Below are positions 1-14,150 of a stretch of DNA of 64,000 nt, in pieces. Below the pieces are notes generated by a model that had not been told where the DNA came from, ran no database searches, and saw only the letters and a program-made list of their open reading frames with translations. Each line of letters starts with the position of its first letter. Position 1 is the first letter of the stretch. The translations under genes were made by a program, and so were the position numbers. Source of the stretch: Aquilaria yunnanensis (taxonomy: Eukaryota > Streptophyta > Magnoliopsida > Malvales > Thymelaeaceae); contig CM077599.1 in assembly GCA_039654915.1 (NCBI GenBank), positions 19,842,501 to 19,906,500 on the forward strand, in the 5' to 3' direction.

Positions 1-1589
<1,589 letters not shown>

Positions 1590-1642
1590 TTTTCGAGTTT
1601 AGTCTATGGATTTTGAGAGTCTTCCGAGGGTGTTGGGTTGGG

Positions 1643-1650
1643 TTATATAG
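1643..1650 (-). promoter_or_regulatory. TATA box of the carboxypeptidase gene
   Basis: On the minus strand the sequence reads CTATATAA, about 55 bases upstream of the start codon at 1589. This spacing allows a transcription start near 1615 and a leader of roughly 25 bases. Assigned by motif and position only. Confidence 0.5.
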
Positions 1651-2565
1651 AAGGTGGCTCAATCATTACGCTACGCTCTTGCTTGTATTTTGTTTGGCCA
1701 TCGCCAAAGGCTGACACACCACAAGCACTCTGGTGTCAACTTGTTTCTCTTTCATGGAGAATGTTAAAATACGAAATATTTACGGGCTGTCCTGCACGGG
1801 CAACTACTACCTGTATACGAAAACAAACGAGTCGCCATCCCTTCACCCCGCAGTGAAATTTAGGCGATCTTATTTGGAAAAGTTCCTATTTTTTCGCTCT
1901 TTTTATATAATTTTGTTTTTGAATTTAAATCTTTTCTTTTTACCACACACAAATATTTACTATTACAAGTTTAAGGGTTTTGGATGAAGGGGAAAGGGTA
2001 AGGGGAGACTCAAATGCAGATGATGGATGTAAAGCGATATCCCTTTAGCAACCAAATTAGAAAGACCGGATGAATTTAAATTATTTTGAATGATTTCCAA
2101 ACATAGATAAATATAGCAATAAATATATAAATAAGTTTGAAAATTATTCTCTTTTCTCCAAAGAAAGAATGAGTACATTCACTTTATCAAAGGTGGTTTG
2201 CACAAACAATCCTGTTCAATAAGGCAACTGAAGGCAGATGAGGGACTTGTAATCCAATCTAAGGATCTCATCTCATTTTAACATTGTTTTGCTACAAAAT
2301 CAACACACATATTCACACACCTAGGTATATGAGTGAATTTACAAGAATTGAACTGTCGGCTGAAATTCTTTACCAACTAGTAATTATAGCAAGAAATATA
2401 TAAATATGTATAAGCTCTATATAATTAATGTAAAGAATATACTTGAAAAAATATTCATAATTAAAAACAATTGACAAACATTCTAAGACATAAAAAAAGT
2501 TACAATTTTTTTTTTTGAAACATCATCTAGGCTTGTGATTTCATTACCACAAGGACCTTGAGTGA
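1651..2565. other. AT-rich intergenic, no gene seen
   Basis: Upstream flank of the carboxypeptidase gene. Open frames here are short and of random composition. No repeat boundary or RNA gene was recognised. Confidence 0.5.
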
Positions 2566-2567
2566 TA

Positions 2568-2942
2568 CTTCCTCCGTCCCCAAAAAAAGATGAAATTTTT
2601 TTTTTTTATGAAATCCCAAAAAGGGTAAAGCGTTTCCTTTTTAGAAAAACTTTAACATCCAATTTAATTACTCTCATTTAAACTCTTACTACACAAAATA
2701 AAACTAAAAAAAAAGAACTTTTTCTTTTTTAATATTCATTAAAACTCTTATTACACAAAACCCCAGAATGAATGACTATTTTTTTAATCTTCATTTAAAT
2801 TCTCGCAACACATAACTTAAAAAATAATTTCCTTTAATTTTAGTTTCAATGGAAAAAATGAAAAAAAATATATATCATAAACTACACATGCTTTAATTTC
2901 CATGCCTAGATAAATGCATTGCTTTTTATTGGACGAAGAGAG
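2568..2942. mobile_element. Stowaway-like MITE (Tc1/mariner type)
   Basis: A 375-bp AT-rich element starts CTTCCTCCGTCCC and ends GGACGAAGAGAG, a near-inverted pair matching the known Stowaway end CTCCCTCCGTCC, and is flanked by TA on both sides (2566-2567 and 2943-2944). The interior repeats a motif resembling TTTAAACTCTTACTACACAAAA three times. It is non-coding. A diverged, right-truncated relative lies at about 51296-51574. Confidence 0.8.
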
Positions 2943-2944
2943 TA

Positions 2945-3335
2945 ACATTTTCAAATTAACAGTATTTTTTTATTTTTACTACTCAAAAATATCTTTAAAT
3001 GTGTAGGATAAAAGAAGCTGACTTTAAGGTATACATGAAGTATATACTCCACTTTGTTTGTTAAATATCTGTTAGTTTTGGTTAGATTAAATCAATGGGA
3101 ATCAACAAAATTTGGATAACTTGCGGTTTTGAGATATCTTAGTGTATTTAAAAAAATAAATAAATATAAAATTATTAAAAAGGACCATTGGTATAAAAAC
3201 TCATTTTGATATGGTAATTATCAAAACAATAATTTTGGTAATTGTAAAAAAAAAAACACTTTGATATGGCAATTATCAAAACAATAAATATGGTAATTAT
3301 CAAAAAGAGGAACCAAGTTTTGGAAATGGGAACCA
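2945..3335. repeat. AT-rich stretch with short palindromes
   Basis: Around 3205-3305 the near-palindromic motif TTTGATATGGYAATTATCAA occurs twice with TGGTAATTATCAAAA between and after. Nothing coding is seen. Confidence 0.4.
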
Positions 3336-4140
3336 AGTTTCATACAATTATACCCAACTTTGTACAATAAAAACTTGTTTATGTGTGTGTAAATCCAGTT
3401 TTGTATAATAGCAACCTAGTTTTATACAATAGTAACTCATTTTCATACAATATCAACTTAATTACATACAATATGAACATAGTTTTATATAACAATAACT
3501 TAGTTTCATACAATATGAACTTAGTTCCATATAATAGTAACCAGTAGCAGACCCAGGTTTTTAGACTTGAGGGGGTTAAGAGGCTAGGCAGAGGCGAGAT
3601 GAGCGATGATCACTAAAGTAGACTAAAGGAGAGAGAGAGGCAGAGAGACATTGAAAGAGAATGGTTTAGGATGGATATGCAATGTTTCATACGTTAAGGG
3701 AATATTGCAATGAAAAATGAAGATTTAGTAACTGTTGGAGCTATTTACCCTTTTTATATTCTTTAGTAGTTTGGGGGGGGGAGACACTTGGTCCTTAGCT
3801 TCTAACAAAATAGACAACTTAGTACCTCATATTTATAAACTTTCAAAATTCTCTGGGGGCAGCGGCACCTCTGCCTTAACATTGTTCCGCCACTAATAGT
3901 AACTTAATTTCATACAATAACAACCCATAATTACCTAATAACAACTCAATTTCATGTAATAGAAACCAATTTCAATAGGAACCCATTTTCATACAATAGA
4001 AATCCACATCGGATGTCCAATTTCAAAATTACACACTTATCGACTATCAATTTCTTACATATGCAAATCAAATGCTTTCAAACATATGTGTCAATTTGAA
4101 AACTTCATACTCATAGAATAGGTACTCATTCATACAATAA
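3336..4140. repeat. Degenerate tandem repeat, about 23-bp unit
   Basis: Units resembling AACTTAGTTTCATACAATAT recur about every 23 bases from 3340 to 3540, and again from 3900 to 3990 with scattered copies to 4140. The array is split by the insertion at 3542-3894. No coding potential. Confidence 0.65.
3542..3894. mobile_element. Short Mutator-type non-autonomous element
   Basis: A 353-bp segment of different composition interrupts the tandem repeat. It begins CAGTAGCAGACCCAGG and ends CCGCCACT, so the ends are imperfect inverted repeats of the common plant type CAGTGGCGGA. It is bordered on both sides by AATAGTAAC (3533-3541 and 3895-3903), the 9-bp duplication expected for Mutator-like transposons. 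Because the host array itself contains similar words, the duplication could be partly fortuitous. Confidence 0.6.
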
Positions 4141-4800
4141 CCAAACACAATCAAGGTTCTAAACCAACCAATGATTCATGCTACAAAATGAAGCACATGC
4201 GAGAACTGACAAAACTTAATGATTTATTGGGAAGAAAAATTTGAATTGTAACTTTAACTTGGAGAACTCAACCTCCTGCCTCACAAAAAATCAAACTTAG
4301 CCATGAGTTGTATTAAACTTGCTCTAAAATCAAAAAATTGGCGGACAAAATGGCACCCACAACCATGAACCTTTAGATTTGTAAGAGTCGGCGTAAGCAT
4401 ATCCATGGTTCATATGTTTTTCTTTGAAATCAATGACTTCTTCATGAGTTTGGAGGATGGAAAATAAAATTTGTTTGAATTTGTACGAAACTGAGGAAGG
4501 ATGGCATTAGATCTTTTTGTTTTTGTCTGTCTAGAGAATGGTGAGAATAGGTGCAATAAGGTTTTCAGGTTTCAAACTAACAGGAAAGATTTTTCATAAC
4601 AGATATATATGAAATCGTATAAGAGAATTTTGTGCTGAAATTTTATGACTACTTTTCATGTTTAAAGCTCCTGTAGGAAACATTTTCTAACGTTTGTGTT
4701 AAATGAAGTGCATATCCCATGTGGACAATGACAGTTCTTATAAAAAGGTCTATTTTAGTGTAGAAAATGAAGAATGTCTATTTTTTTAGAATATAAAAAA
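4141..4800. other. Intergenic, nothing recognised
   Basis: AT-rich sequence with no convincing open frame, boundary or RNA gene. Confidence 0.4.
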
Positions 4801-5417
4801 GATAAAAATATCAAATTTGTTACTAATGTTTTGGGTGGGGAGTGGATATGCCATTATAGTTTTTTTTTTTTTTTTTGGCTTAATCTTTTACTAATGTTTA
4901 AAAATGGGTCAAATATGCCACTGTCGATTAGAAAATAACAAAAAAATGGTAAAACTAGCAGATTTTTAAATCTTGGGGTTATTATGCATCTTCCAAAAAA
5001 TAACCTTTGAGATTTTGTCAAAAAAAGTGTCTAATTTCTGCCATTAGCGCTTCAGCCTTGTCGCTGTCTCCATCACTAACACCCCAGCCTCGTCACCACC
5101 CTTTCTTTGTCTTTGCTATCTAATCTTATCGCTGGCATTCGAGAGATAGAGTCTAACTACAAAAAATCTTTGAAGTTTATCAAAACTTATATTATCATCC
5201 TAAAATTTTAAATTTTGTTATTTTTAACATTTTTCATTAGCTTTTTAACATTTTCCGTTAGCTTTTTTATGACCAATGATATATTCACTCTTAATTTGAA
5301 ACTTCAGTAGTATATCCAATCCATTCTAAAACATTTGTGGGAGATTGGAAAAACAAAAAAACTATAACAGCATATCCGCTTCCAACCCAAAATATTGTTG
5401 CAAATTTGAAATTTCTA
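4801..5417. mobile_element. Long inverted-repeat (fold-back) element
   Basis: The left arm (about 4801-4925; CAAATTTG..., TTTTGGGTGGGGAGTGGATATGCC) is repeated inverted at about 5275-5417 (GCATATCCGCTTCCAACCCAAAA...CAAATTTG). The arms are roughly 125-140 bp and imperfect, and enclose about 350 bp with a small GC-rich patch (5040-5150). No target duplication could be fixed, so the superfamily is open. Confidence 0.65.
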
Positions 5418-7300
5418 CCTATGAAAAACCACTAAACTAGAAAATTAATAAAAGCCAAAGTCGAACTCTTTACCTCTATCTACATCCCTTAACCACTCTA
5501 TTTAATTTGCAGAGTGGTGGACCAATAAAACCGTTATATCATGAAGGCAAAAATAAAGGCTCACAATGAACTAAATTATCACACACACACACATACACAG
5601 TAAATGTATAAGGTAAAATCACTATTCATTAAATAGTATCTCAAGAAGCTATGTTTTATTATAGTTGAGGTCTTTCAGGTTTTACGCAGCAAACCCTTTC
5701 ACCCTATTAATTTAGAATAGTTCATTCTCATCCCTATTCTTATAATAGACTGTGATAGATTTTTTTATATTTTTTTATCAACATTAATACTCTTTATCTG
5801 CCTGAGCTTTTTGCTTGATTCAATAGTATTTTCCCTCTTTTCCCCTTGCACGTACTAAATGCATAAGAGTTATTCAATATTTAATAAATAACAAATAATA
5901 CAATGTCAATTTTCCTTAGCCCCCTTTTTCTCTATGTGATTCCTTTCCTAAGAGGCAATCACTTTTATTTTTTTTAGCTTTGATCACTTTTTGACTAGGT
6001 GATCACTCCCTTGAGGTCCTATATTGTTACTTTTCACGTTTTAATTGTTTCACATTTTTCTTTGGTTTAAATCTATCCTAGTCCCTGATTTATAGATTCT
6101 TCTTATTTGAAACATAAAATACTATCCATTTGGCATTTTGATCTCCAAACTTTCTTATATTTTTTCTATATTCTAAAATAAGACTTTGTCACTATGATTT
6201 GTTTTATTTTAGTAATTAGTAAAAAACCTCAAGAAAAAGTTGTAGTTTATGCAAAACAAAATGTATCTGTACAAAAAAAAAATCTACAAATCCGAACTTT
6301 AAATTATATAATTCAAATTTAATTGGTTCTTGAGTTAGAAAGAAAATATTTAATTGGATCACTGTGTCTGTAGTCTCACGCATTGTTCAGTTACTTTTGC
6401 CCATACTGCTACTGGCTCTGACATACTTCGTTGCCTAGTGTTCCCGTGACGTCACTAAAACCTCGCCGTTTTGCTGAATGCGGTGGCGGGTGGCGGCCTC
6501 CAAATCATGATATCCTCGTTTGTTTGGATTTGCAAAACAAAAAGCAATTTCTTCTTTTCTTTTCTTTTTTTCCTTTTGTTTGGACAATATTATGTAAAAG
6601 TAGTTACTACTTTTGAAATGTTATGAGACTGATTTGAAGAGATAAGAGAAATAGAATAGAAGCTTTCAAAGGATGTAATGTGTAAAAAAGAAAAAAAGCA
6701 AAACAAAAACAAAATTAAGTAATAGATGATATTTAGGTGTATTTTTACCCCTTTTCAATACTTCATTAGGAATGGAAAAAAAATCTTTAGAAATAAACTT
6801 GTATATCAGTTGAAACTTTATATTCTAAGAAGTTTAAAAAAAAAAAAAAAGAGTACTTTAAAATTTTTTTTAATCAAAGTAAATATTTTTTTTTATTAAT
6901 TTTCTTACGTTGACTTAAGAAAAAATTCATAAAAACCATCTATTAATCTGTAGAAACATATGGGTTGTTGTAAACAGAATTATCAATAAGGATTTTTTTA
7001 GTGGTTGTATAAGTAACGCGGAAGGCATGAGCCTTATAATCAGGATTGTTGGGTTTCGTATGGTATTTGTTAATTGAAAGAATTGACTTCTACTCTTTCT
7101 TCTGTAGTTATTAGCAATATAATGTTCGGGCTTTTGTTGACAAATTGATGATAGGTTTACGTGAACGAAATTATGTTTAATATTCAAGGGAATGCTTATG
7201 CACGCACTTGAAGTGGCAAATATGAACCCAAACTTATAGTGAACTAATAATATTGTTCAACCCAACTAATCTTCAAGGCTGAGGGATCATAGTTCTTTTA
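5418..7300. other. AT-rich intergenic, no supported gene
   Basis: Contains homopolymer runs, an (AC)n patch near 5580, an isolated GC-rich patch at 6380-6500 and an ambiguous old coding-like remnant at 6927-7187 (minus), listed under findings. No gene is supported. Confidence 0.4.
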
Positions 7301-7307
7301 TTGTGCA

Positions 7308-8527
7308 CATATGTCTAATTAGACATACTAACCCATCCCTTAATTTTCTATATATAAGGCATAAATCATCAAAAAAATTGACAAAAATACCCTTAGTTAA
7401 AATATTATTCTCTACAAAAAACCCTAGCTTGCTATTGCTATCTCCTCTGGTGCCGGCGTCGGTGCCAGCGCCGGTGCCGCCACTGAACTGTCATACGTCA
7501 CGATCTCACCGTATACGTCATATGCCATGTTCGAAAAAATTAAAAGTGTCTGAATGGATACCGAAAAATGTCTAAAGAAATATTTAGAAGTGTCTGATCA
7601 ATATGTAGATAATTTACTCTCTTAAAAAATAACTAATTGAAACAATAAAAAGTGTCTAAATAAATGTGTAAAAGTGTCTAAAGAAATATTTAGAAGTGTC
7701 TACCCAATACTTAGACAATTTACTCTCTTAAAAAAAACTAATTGAAATAATAAAAAGGTATCTAAATGAATGTATAAATGTGTCTAAAGAAAAGTAGCAA
7801 AATTTCTAAAGCAATACAGAAATAATTTATTTTAATAATAAAAAAATATATACAAAATAATGAAAGAAGTGTCCAAATAGAAATTTAAAAGTGTTCAAAT
7901 CAATATTTGAAAGTGTCTAAATAATCATTTAAAAAATTACATGGTTCCTTGGCGTTCCTCGCGCCTGGCCGCACTTCGCCCTTCGCCGAGCCCGGTAATG
8001 GTGATGGTGCAATGATTCGGAGATGGCTCGGCGATGTTGCGGCAATGGCTCGGATGGTAGAGATCGAAGGCGATTCGTGCCAAGGACCACGCCTCAGCCC
8101 TCGCTTTGCACCGCCGCCCTCGCCTCGCACCACCGTGCCTCGGCCCTCGCCTTTTCTCAGGCCTAGCTTCGCCTTGCCCTGCCCCGTCGATCTACCTCAT
8201 CGCATTGGCCCTCGCACCTGGCTTCGCCTCACCTCCAGACTGGTCGTGCCTTGGAATCGGAGTCGTCATCATCATTGAAGAACAGAGATCAGAGATTCGA
8301 GTAACTTGAAGCAAATCGGAGATCGATGAACAGAAATCAGAGATTGGAGAGCTGACAGAGGGAGATCGAATAGCAAGGAAGAGAGATCGAAGAGCAGAGG
8401 AGAAAAATCAAAGAACGGTGATAGAGATTGAAGAGAGAGACCAAAGAACGGCGATGAGAGAAGGAGAATTGTTTTAAATTTAGGGGTAAAATTGTAAAAT
8501 TACCTATTATGGCTAATTAGACATATG
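7308..8527. mobile_element. 1.2-kb TIR element with GC-rich cargo
   Basis: Perfect 15-bp terminal inverted repeats, CATATGTCTAATTAG (7308-7322) and its complement (8513-8527). Inside are a CCGGCG-rich patch (7450-7500), a tandemly repeated AT-rich block built on AAGTGTCTAAA (about 7540-7930), a GC-rich patch (7950-8270) and a purine-rich GAGATCGAAGAG tract (8280-8460). Open frames in the GC-rich part overlap on both strands and are not convincing genes. No clear target duplication was found. A relative of the left end starts at 32462. Confidence 0.65.
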
Positions 8528-9084
8528 TTCATGATATCCATAGTAGAAGGATCATACCCAACTCACGTAAGTACCGCAATACCCTCATTTTTATCTTTAC
8601 GACCAAAAAGATATTTTATTTATTTATTTATTTATTTTATTTTATTTTTGCAATGTGTCATAATCTTCCGTCTGAAATTTATTAATGTCTCACTTTTTAC
8701 TTTTTGACATCTCAAATTACTGCTATATTTTATCGTAGAATATCAATTTTCTTTCCTAGCAAAAAATTGTACAAAAAATCTTATGGATAAGCTAGTGTAA
8801 AGAAAATATTTTATAATGCTCCTTGACGTTAAAACTTAAAATGATCTCAAAATACATATGAAAGTTAAAGACCCCAAAAGAATTGAGAAGTGGTGGTATT
8901 ATTTAAAGCCTACCTATCATCTTTAGAGTGTATTCTTCAAAAACATTTGTATATGTTCTAATTAGTAATTCCTTTTACATTTTGGCCTCTAAAGTTTGTT
9001 GATTCGGGCACTTAATCTTATACAAGTTGATTCGCCCCCACCTTATGAAATTGTTATACTTTTTTCTTTAGCTGAGAACCATGA
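8528..9084. other. AT-rich spacer with TTTA microsatellite
   Basis: Contains (TTTA)n at about 8612-8648 and otherwise no recognised feature. The last five bases, CATGA (9080-9084), are the left target duplication of the copia element. Confidence 0.5.
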
Positions 9085-10539
9085 TGTTGGCCCAAGGAGT
9101 AATCAAGAAAGAGGTGAATTAATTGGTTTTAAAAAATTTTCCCAAAATGATTCTTTGTTGTCTTTAGTCAAGAAACAAATAAAAGAGCTTATATGAACTT
9201 GCACTACTTAGAAAATTCTACCACAACTATCCTAGAATTTGTTTTAAAAATATGCCTTGAACAAGCTAAAAAAAGGACAACAAAAGTTTGATAATCTATG
9301 AACTGAAAAATACAAAGTAGACAATAAATGGAAAAAGAGAAAGAAAGAGCTTGAACACCAATATTTTTATAGAGGTTCGGTCTCTCCTCTTGAGAGTTTA
9401 CTCCTCTCCTCAAACTTACCACTTGAGAGTTTCTTATTCACTAAGAATCACAAGAGTACACAAGAACACACACTCCTTTGGTAGTTCTCTCTACCATAAC
9501 CACTCATTAATTTTCCTATAGGCTAACTAGAAACCTTATCAACACCCTTTCCCTCACTAGTTTTCCTAGAGGTTAACTAAAAACAACATCAACTTAATCT
9601 CACCAAATGACGTTTACAATGTTACAAGCTCAAACAATAGCACTCCTGCTAGATATACAAGTGAAAGCAGAAACTCTCTTAGCAAATCTCAAATTTAGCA
9701 CACTTGATTTGATCTAGATAATGGATTCTCATTTCTAATAGCCAAAAGTTCTTCCCAAAATGTTTCTCCATGTTTTTATACTCATTTGAAAGCCAAAGAG
9801 ATATTGAAGATCCATTGGGATCGTCAGAAAACCTTCCAAGAAATCTGGTGACTATTGTTGTAAAATTTGACAACCTTTTGCTTTTGTCTAGCATTTTCAA
9901 TTGGTTGGAAAATTTTCAACCTATTGAAAATTAAGTCTTAGACCAAAAAGCAGACTTTTTGCCAATGGCTAGAATTTTGATTGGGTTGCTGTGAAATCCA
10001 CATAGCAAGCTGAACTGGAACGTGTCAAATTTAAATTTTCAAAGATTTTTATAATGCGCTTTTGCTTGAAAGACATTTCTGGCGATTTTCAACTAGTTGT
10101 TTTGCTTCTAACCAGATGTTTTTGACTTCCAGAAGCTAAAATGATTCTGTCATAAGAAATTAACCCACTGGTTCGTTTCAACTTGTTGTTTTGTAAATTT
10201 CTGAAGCTAAAATGTCTCAGGTACAAAAATAAATATGTAAACCAACTTGTTGGACCTTTTTAACTCATTATTTTTACTTTCCTTGCACCTTATTATACTA
10301 ACTTGTCAATTTTCATACCTTACTAACACATTTTAACACCAAATCACTTTACTCCAAGTTTTTGATATAAAACACTCGAGAAATCAAACTTGAGTGAAAT
10401 ACTATATCAAAATATATTTTTCTTTTCTTAAAAAAAGCTTAAACTCATTTAACCCAAGAAATAAAATATTTAAAAAGATAAGCTAACTTTGTTTTGTGAT
10501 CATCAAAATTAACTACTTAATTAATAAACAAATCCAACA
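9085..10539 (-). repeat. 3' LTR of the copia element (1455 bp)
   Basis: Starts TGTTGG and ends CCAACA on the plus strand, and is collinear with 12696-14145. Immediately to its right lies a polypurine tract on the minus strand (AATGGGGACAC, about 10540-10555), which marks it as the 3' LTR. Confidence 0.9.
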
Positions 10540-10555
10540 GTGTCCCCATTTTTTT

Positions 10556-12681
10556 ATGATGACAAAACAATCTTTTAATAAGAATATATAATATCCAAAC
10601 AACAAGCATAAACAATGTTTCTCCCTCTTTCATCAAATATTCTTCAATTTCACCTCTCCCCCTTTTTGTCATAATCAAAAAGACATATACATCATCAAAA
10701 GAAATCATGAAAAATTCTCAAACATGGTTACTACAACATGTAACGAGCTCTCCCTTAATCAAGGCATACAAACTCTAAGGTACTTTTACAAGAAACATAT
10801 GATTTCATTTAGTTCAAGCATATAAAACACTCATCCCATTTTTAAATGAACAAAATAACCAAATATCAATTAATAGGATAGCAACATAGCATTATAATTA
10901 TAAGATCATATCATCAAAAATATTGGAACAAATCCATAATGATCATGGTAATATAAAGGACATCATATATCTTTCAAGAATAATGAATAACTAATATATA
11001 CTTATTAAGTAACATACCACAACCAAATAGCTAAATGCATTCATAATTCCCATTAACCAATAAAAATCAACAATATTACAACATTAGAGTTTTAATCTTA
11101 AGCATTTGTCATTGTGCTCTAAGTTCCTTCCTTACAAGTGCTTAAAGCTTCATGTAGAATCATTCTTTGATTGCTCCATACTCTAGCACCCTATATGAGA
11201 TTTCAAGTTTTGATTTTTGGTACCTAAATTTCTTTGGGCTTTTAGGGCTAGCTTCAATAATTTTAGTTCTTTTAGAAACCATACTAATTTATAGCTAATA
11301 GGAAATTTTCCTCTTTTAAATTTGCATTCATAAGAATAATGTCCTTTTATTTCCTTTATTAAGGGATTAAAACCAATTCCCGCTTTGTCATAAACTCCTT
11401 TTTGAGCACTAAGCAACAAATCAAAGTTTTATTTACGCTTGACAAACCTAGACAAAGATTGGGCAAAATCAAGGTTCTCCTTTTTCAATTCATCTCTTTC
11501 TTTAGTCAATGAAGTATTTAATGTTTTCAATTCACCTACATGTTTAGAGAAAATTTTTTGGAATCCTTGTAAAGAGCATTGAAAGCATTTTACAATTCTA
11601 AGTATTCACTACTCATAGATATGTATAAGCTAGAATAGTCAATTGAGTAGTTATTTACTTCATCTTCCTTTTTTGCCATAAGACATAAATAGGAGTGGTT
11701 TTGATTTGTTAAGGAGGCTTCATCTTCATCTATCATCAAGCACAAGTTGACATTTTCACTTAAATCACTTAAAGTTGAACTCTCACTTGAGGATTGGTCA
11801 CTATTATTCCATGTCCTTATGGTATCTACATTTTTTTTCTTACCTCTTTTCTTTTGATTCTTGTGCTTCTTTTTCTCGTTTAATGAACAATCAAATTATA
11901 GATGTTCGGGCTCCTTGCAATTGTAGCCAATCATATCATTTTTCTTCTTCTTTGCTAAGAGAGCCTCATCAATCTTTCCTTCTTCACTTGTTGATGTGTA
12001 GTATTCTTGAGTCTTCAAAGCCATTGACTTATTCTTATTGATGAATCTTTCCTCAACTTGCTCCTTCATCTTATAAGTCAATAACTTTTCAAATAGCTCA
12101 TCTACATGCATGATTTTGATGATTCCTCCTTCATTTGTATATTATTTCCCAAGTAACTTAAGTGGTGTGAGGATTTCATTGAATTTCCTAAACATGTTTT
12201 GGATGCTTTCATTTTGCTTTATAGTGAATAACTCATAAGCTCTCATAAGCATGTACATCCTGGTGTCTTTCACTTGTGTGATTTTCTCAAATGTGACCAA
12301 TAACTTGTTCCATATATCCATAGCATTTTTACATAAAGACATTAAATTGAACACATCCGAGGCCGGTGCACAATATATAATGTTCATAGCTTTTGCATTC
12401 ATGGTGCACATAAGATCATTCTTCGGTTTATATTCCGTTCGATCTTTTGGCACTTAGTTCCCATCAATCATTTTTGTGGGAATTCTAGGATCATCTTTAA
12501 TGATCCTCCAAATAGCATGATTAATTGCTTGGATATGAATCTCCATTATAGTTTTCCACCAATTAAAATTTCTAGAATCAAACAATGATGGTCTAGATGG
12601 ATTTTGCCCCTCAAGATGCATAAAATTAATAGTTGTCATGGATCTTTTGATTTTAGAACCATAAGGCTTTGAAAACACCAA
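10556..12681 (-). pseudogene. Decayed copia gag region
   Basis: Reading leftward from the primer-binding site, a frame at 12454-12681 (MHLEGQNPSRPSLFDSRNFN) and one at 12142-12453 (IWNKLLVTFE...FRKFNEI) match the DUF4219/UBN2 gag of plant copia elements. Fragments follow at 11896-12111 (CNCKE-like remains of a zinc knuckle) and 11183-11419 (SAQKGVYDKAGIGFNP, typical of the gag-pol linker). Stops and frame changes separate the pieces, so no functional protein is expected. There is no integrase or polymerase sequence between 10556 and 11180. Confidence 0.75.
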
Positions 12682-12682
12682 A

Positions 12683-12695
12683 CTTTAATACCAAT
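12683..12695 (-). promoter_or_regulatory. Primer-binding site of the copia element
   Basis: Just inside the right-hand LTR the minus strand reads TGGTATTAAAG, close to the initiator-Met-tRNA primer site TGGTATCAGAG of copia elements. It fixes the element's orientation as minus. Confidence 0.65.
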
Positions 12696-14145
12696 TGTTG
12701 GCCTAAAGAGCAACCAAGAAGGGAGTGAATTAGTTGGTTTCAAAAAATTTTACCAAAATAATTCTTTGTTGCCTTCAGTCAAAAAAAAAATAAAAGAGTT
12801 TATGTAAACTTCCACTACTCAAAAAATTCTGCTATAAATACCCTAGAATTTGTTTTGAAAATATGCTTTGAACAAACTAAAGAAAAGGCAACAAAGGTTT
12901 GATAATCAATGAACTAAAAAATACAAAGTAGACAAGAAATGGAAGAAAAGAAAGGAAGAGCTTAAGCACCAATATTTTAATAGAGGTTCGATCTTTCTTC
13001 TTGAGAACTTTCTTCTTGAGAACTTACTTCTCTCCTCAATCTTACCACTTGAGAATTTCTTATTCACTAAGAATCACAAGAGTTATATAAGAACACACAC
13101 TCCTTTGGTAATTCTTTCTACCACAACCACTCACTAGTTTTCTTATAAACTAACTAGAAACCTCACTAATACCCTTTCCCTCACTAGTTTTCCTAGAGGC
13201 TAACTAAAAACCTCACCAACTCAATCTCACCAAATGGTGTTTACAAGGTTACAAGCTCAAATAATAGCACTCTTGCTAGATATACAAGTGAAAGCGCAAA
13301 CTCTCTTGACAAATCTAAAATTTAGCATACTTGATCTGATCTAGATAATGGATTCTCACTTTTAATGGCCAAGAGTTCTTCTCAAAAAGTTTCTCCATAT
13401 TTTTATACTTATTTGGGAGCCAAAGAGGCATTGAAAAACCTTTCAAGAAATTTGGTGACTATTGCCGTAAAATTTGACAGCTTTTTGCTTCTATCCAACA
13501 TTTTCAACCAGTTGAAAAATTTTCAACTTATTGAAAATTGAGTCTCAGACTAAAAAGCGAACTTTTCTCCAACGGCTATAATTTGATTGGGCTGTTGTGA
13601 AATCTACATGACAAGCTGACCTGGAACGCGTCAAATTTGAATTTTTAAAGATTTTTGGGACCCGCTTTTACATAGAAGACATTTTTGGCAATTTTCAACT
13701 AGTTGTTTTGTTTCTAACCAGTTGTTTCTGATTTTAATGAGCTAAAACAATTTTATCTTTAGAAATCAACCCGCTGGTTTATTTGTACTTGTTGCTTTGT
13801 AAATTCTTAGAGCTAAAATGTCTCGGGTACAAAAATAAATACGCAAACCAACTTGTTGGACCTTTTTAATTCGTTGTTTTTGCTTTTCTTACACCTTATT
13901 ATACTAACTTGTCAATTTTCATACCTTACTAACACATTTTAACACCAAATCACTTTACTACAAGTCTTTGATATAAAACACTTGAGAAATCAAACTTGAG
14001 TGAAATACTGGATCAAAATATATTTTTCTTTTCTTAAAGAAAGCTAAAACTCATTTAACCCAAGAAAGAAAACATTTAAAAAGATAAACTAACTTTATTT
14101 TATAATCATCAAAATTAACCACTTAATCAAGGAACAAATCCAACA
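12696..14145 (-). repeat. 5' LTR of the copia element (1450 bp)
   Basis: TGTTGG...CCAACA, homologous along its whole length to 9085-10539. Followed on the right by the CATGA duplication. Confidence 0.9.
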
Positions 14146-14150
14146 CATGA

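Larger units (their letters stand above)
9085..14145 (-). mobile_element. Complete non-autonomous Ty1/copia LTR retrotransposon
   Basis: The element is bounded by two LTRs and flanked by the 5-bp duplication CATGA (9080-9084 and 14146-14150). It reads on the minus strand: 5' LTR, primer-binding site, gag-like frames, polypurine tract, 3' LTR. The roughly 2.15-kb interior holds decayed gag (UBN2-type) frames only. Protease, integrase, reverse transcriptase and RNase H are not seen, so movement would need a partner element. The LTRs differ at roughly one base in seven over the first 180 bases by eye, pointing to an old insertion. Confidence 0.9.

Noticed and set aside
11775..12457. Plus-strand frames in the copia interior
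   Set aside because: Antisense to gag-like frames supported by family motifs.
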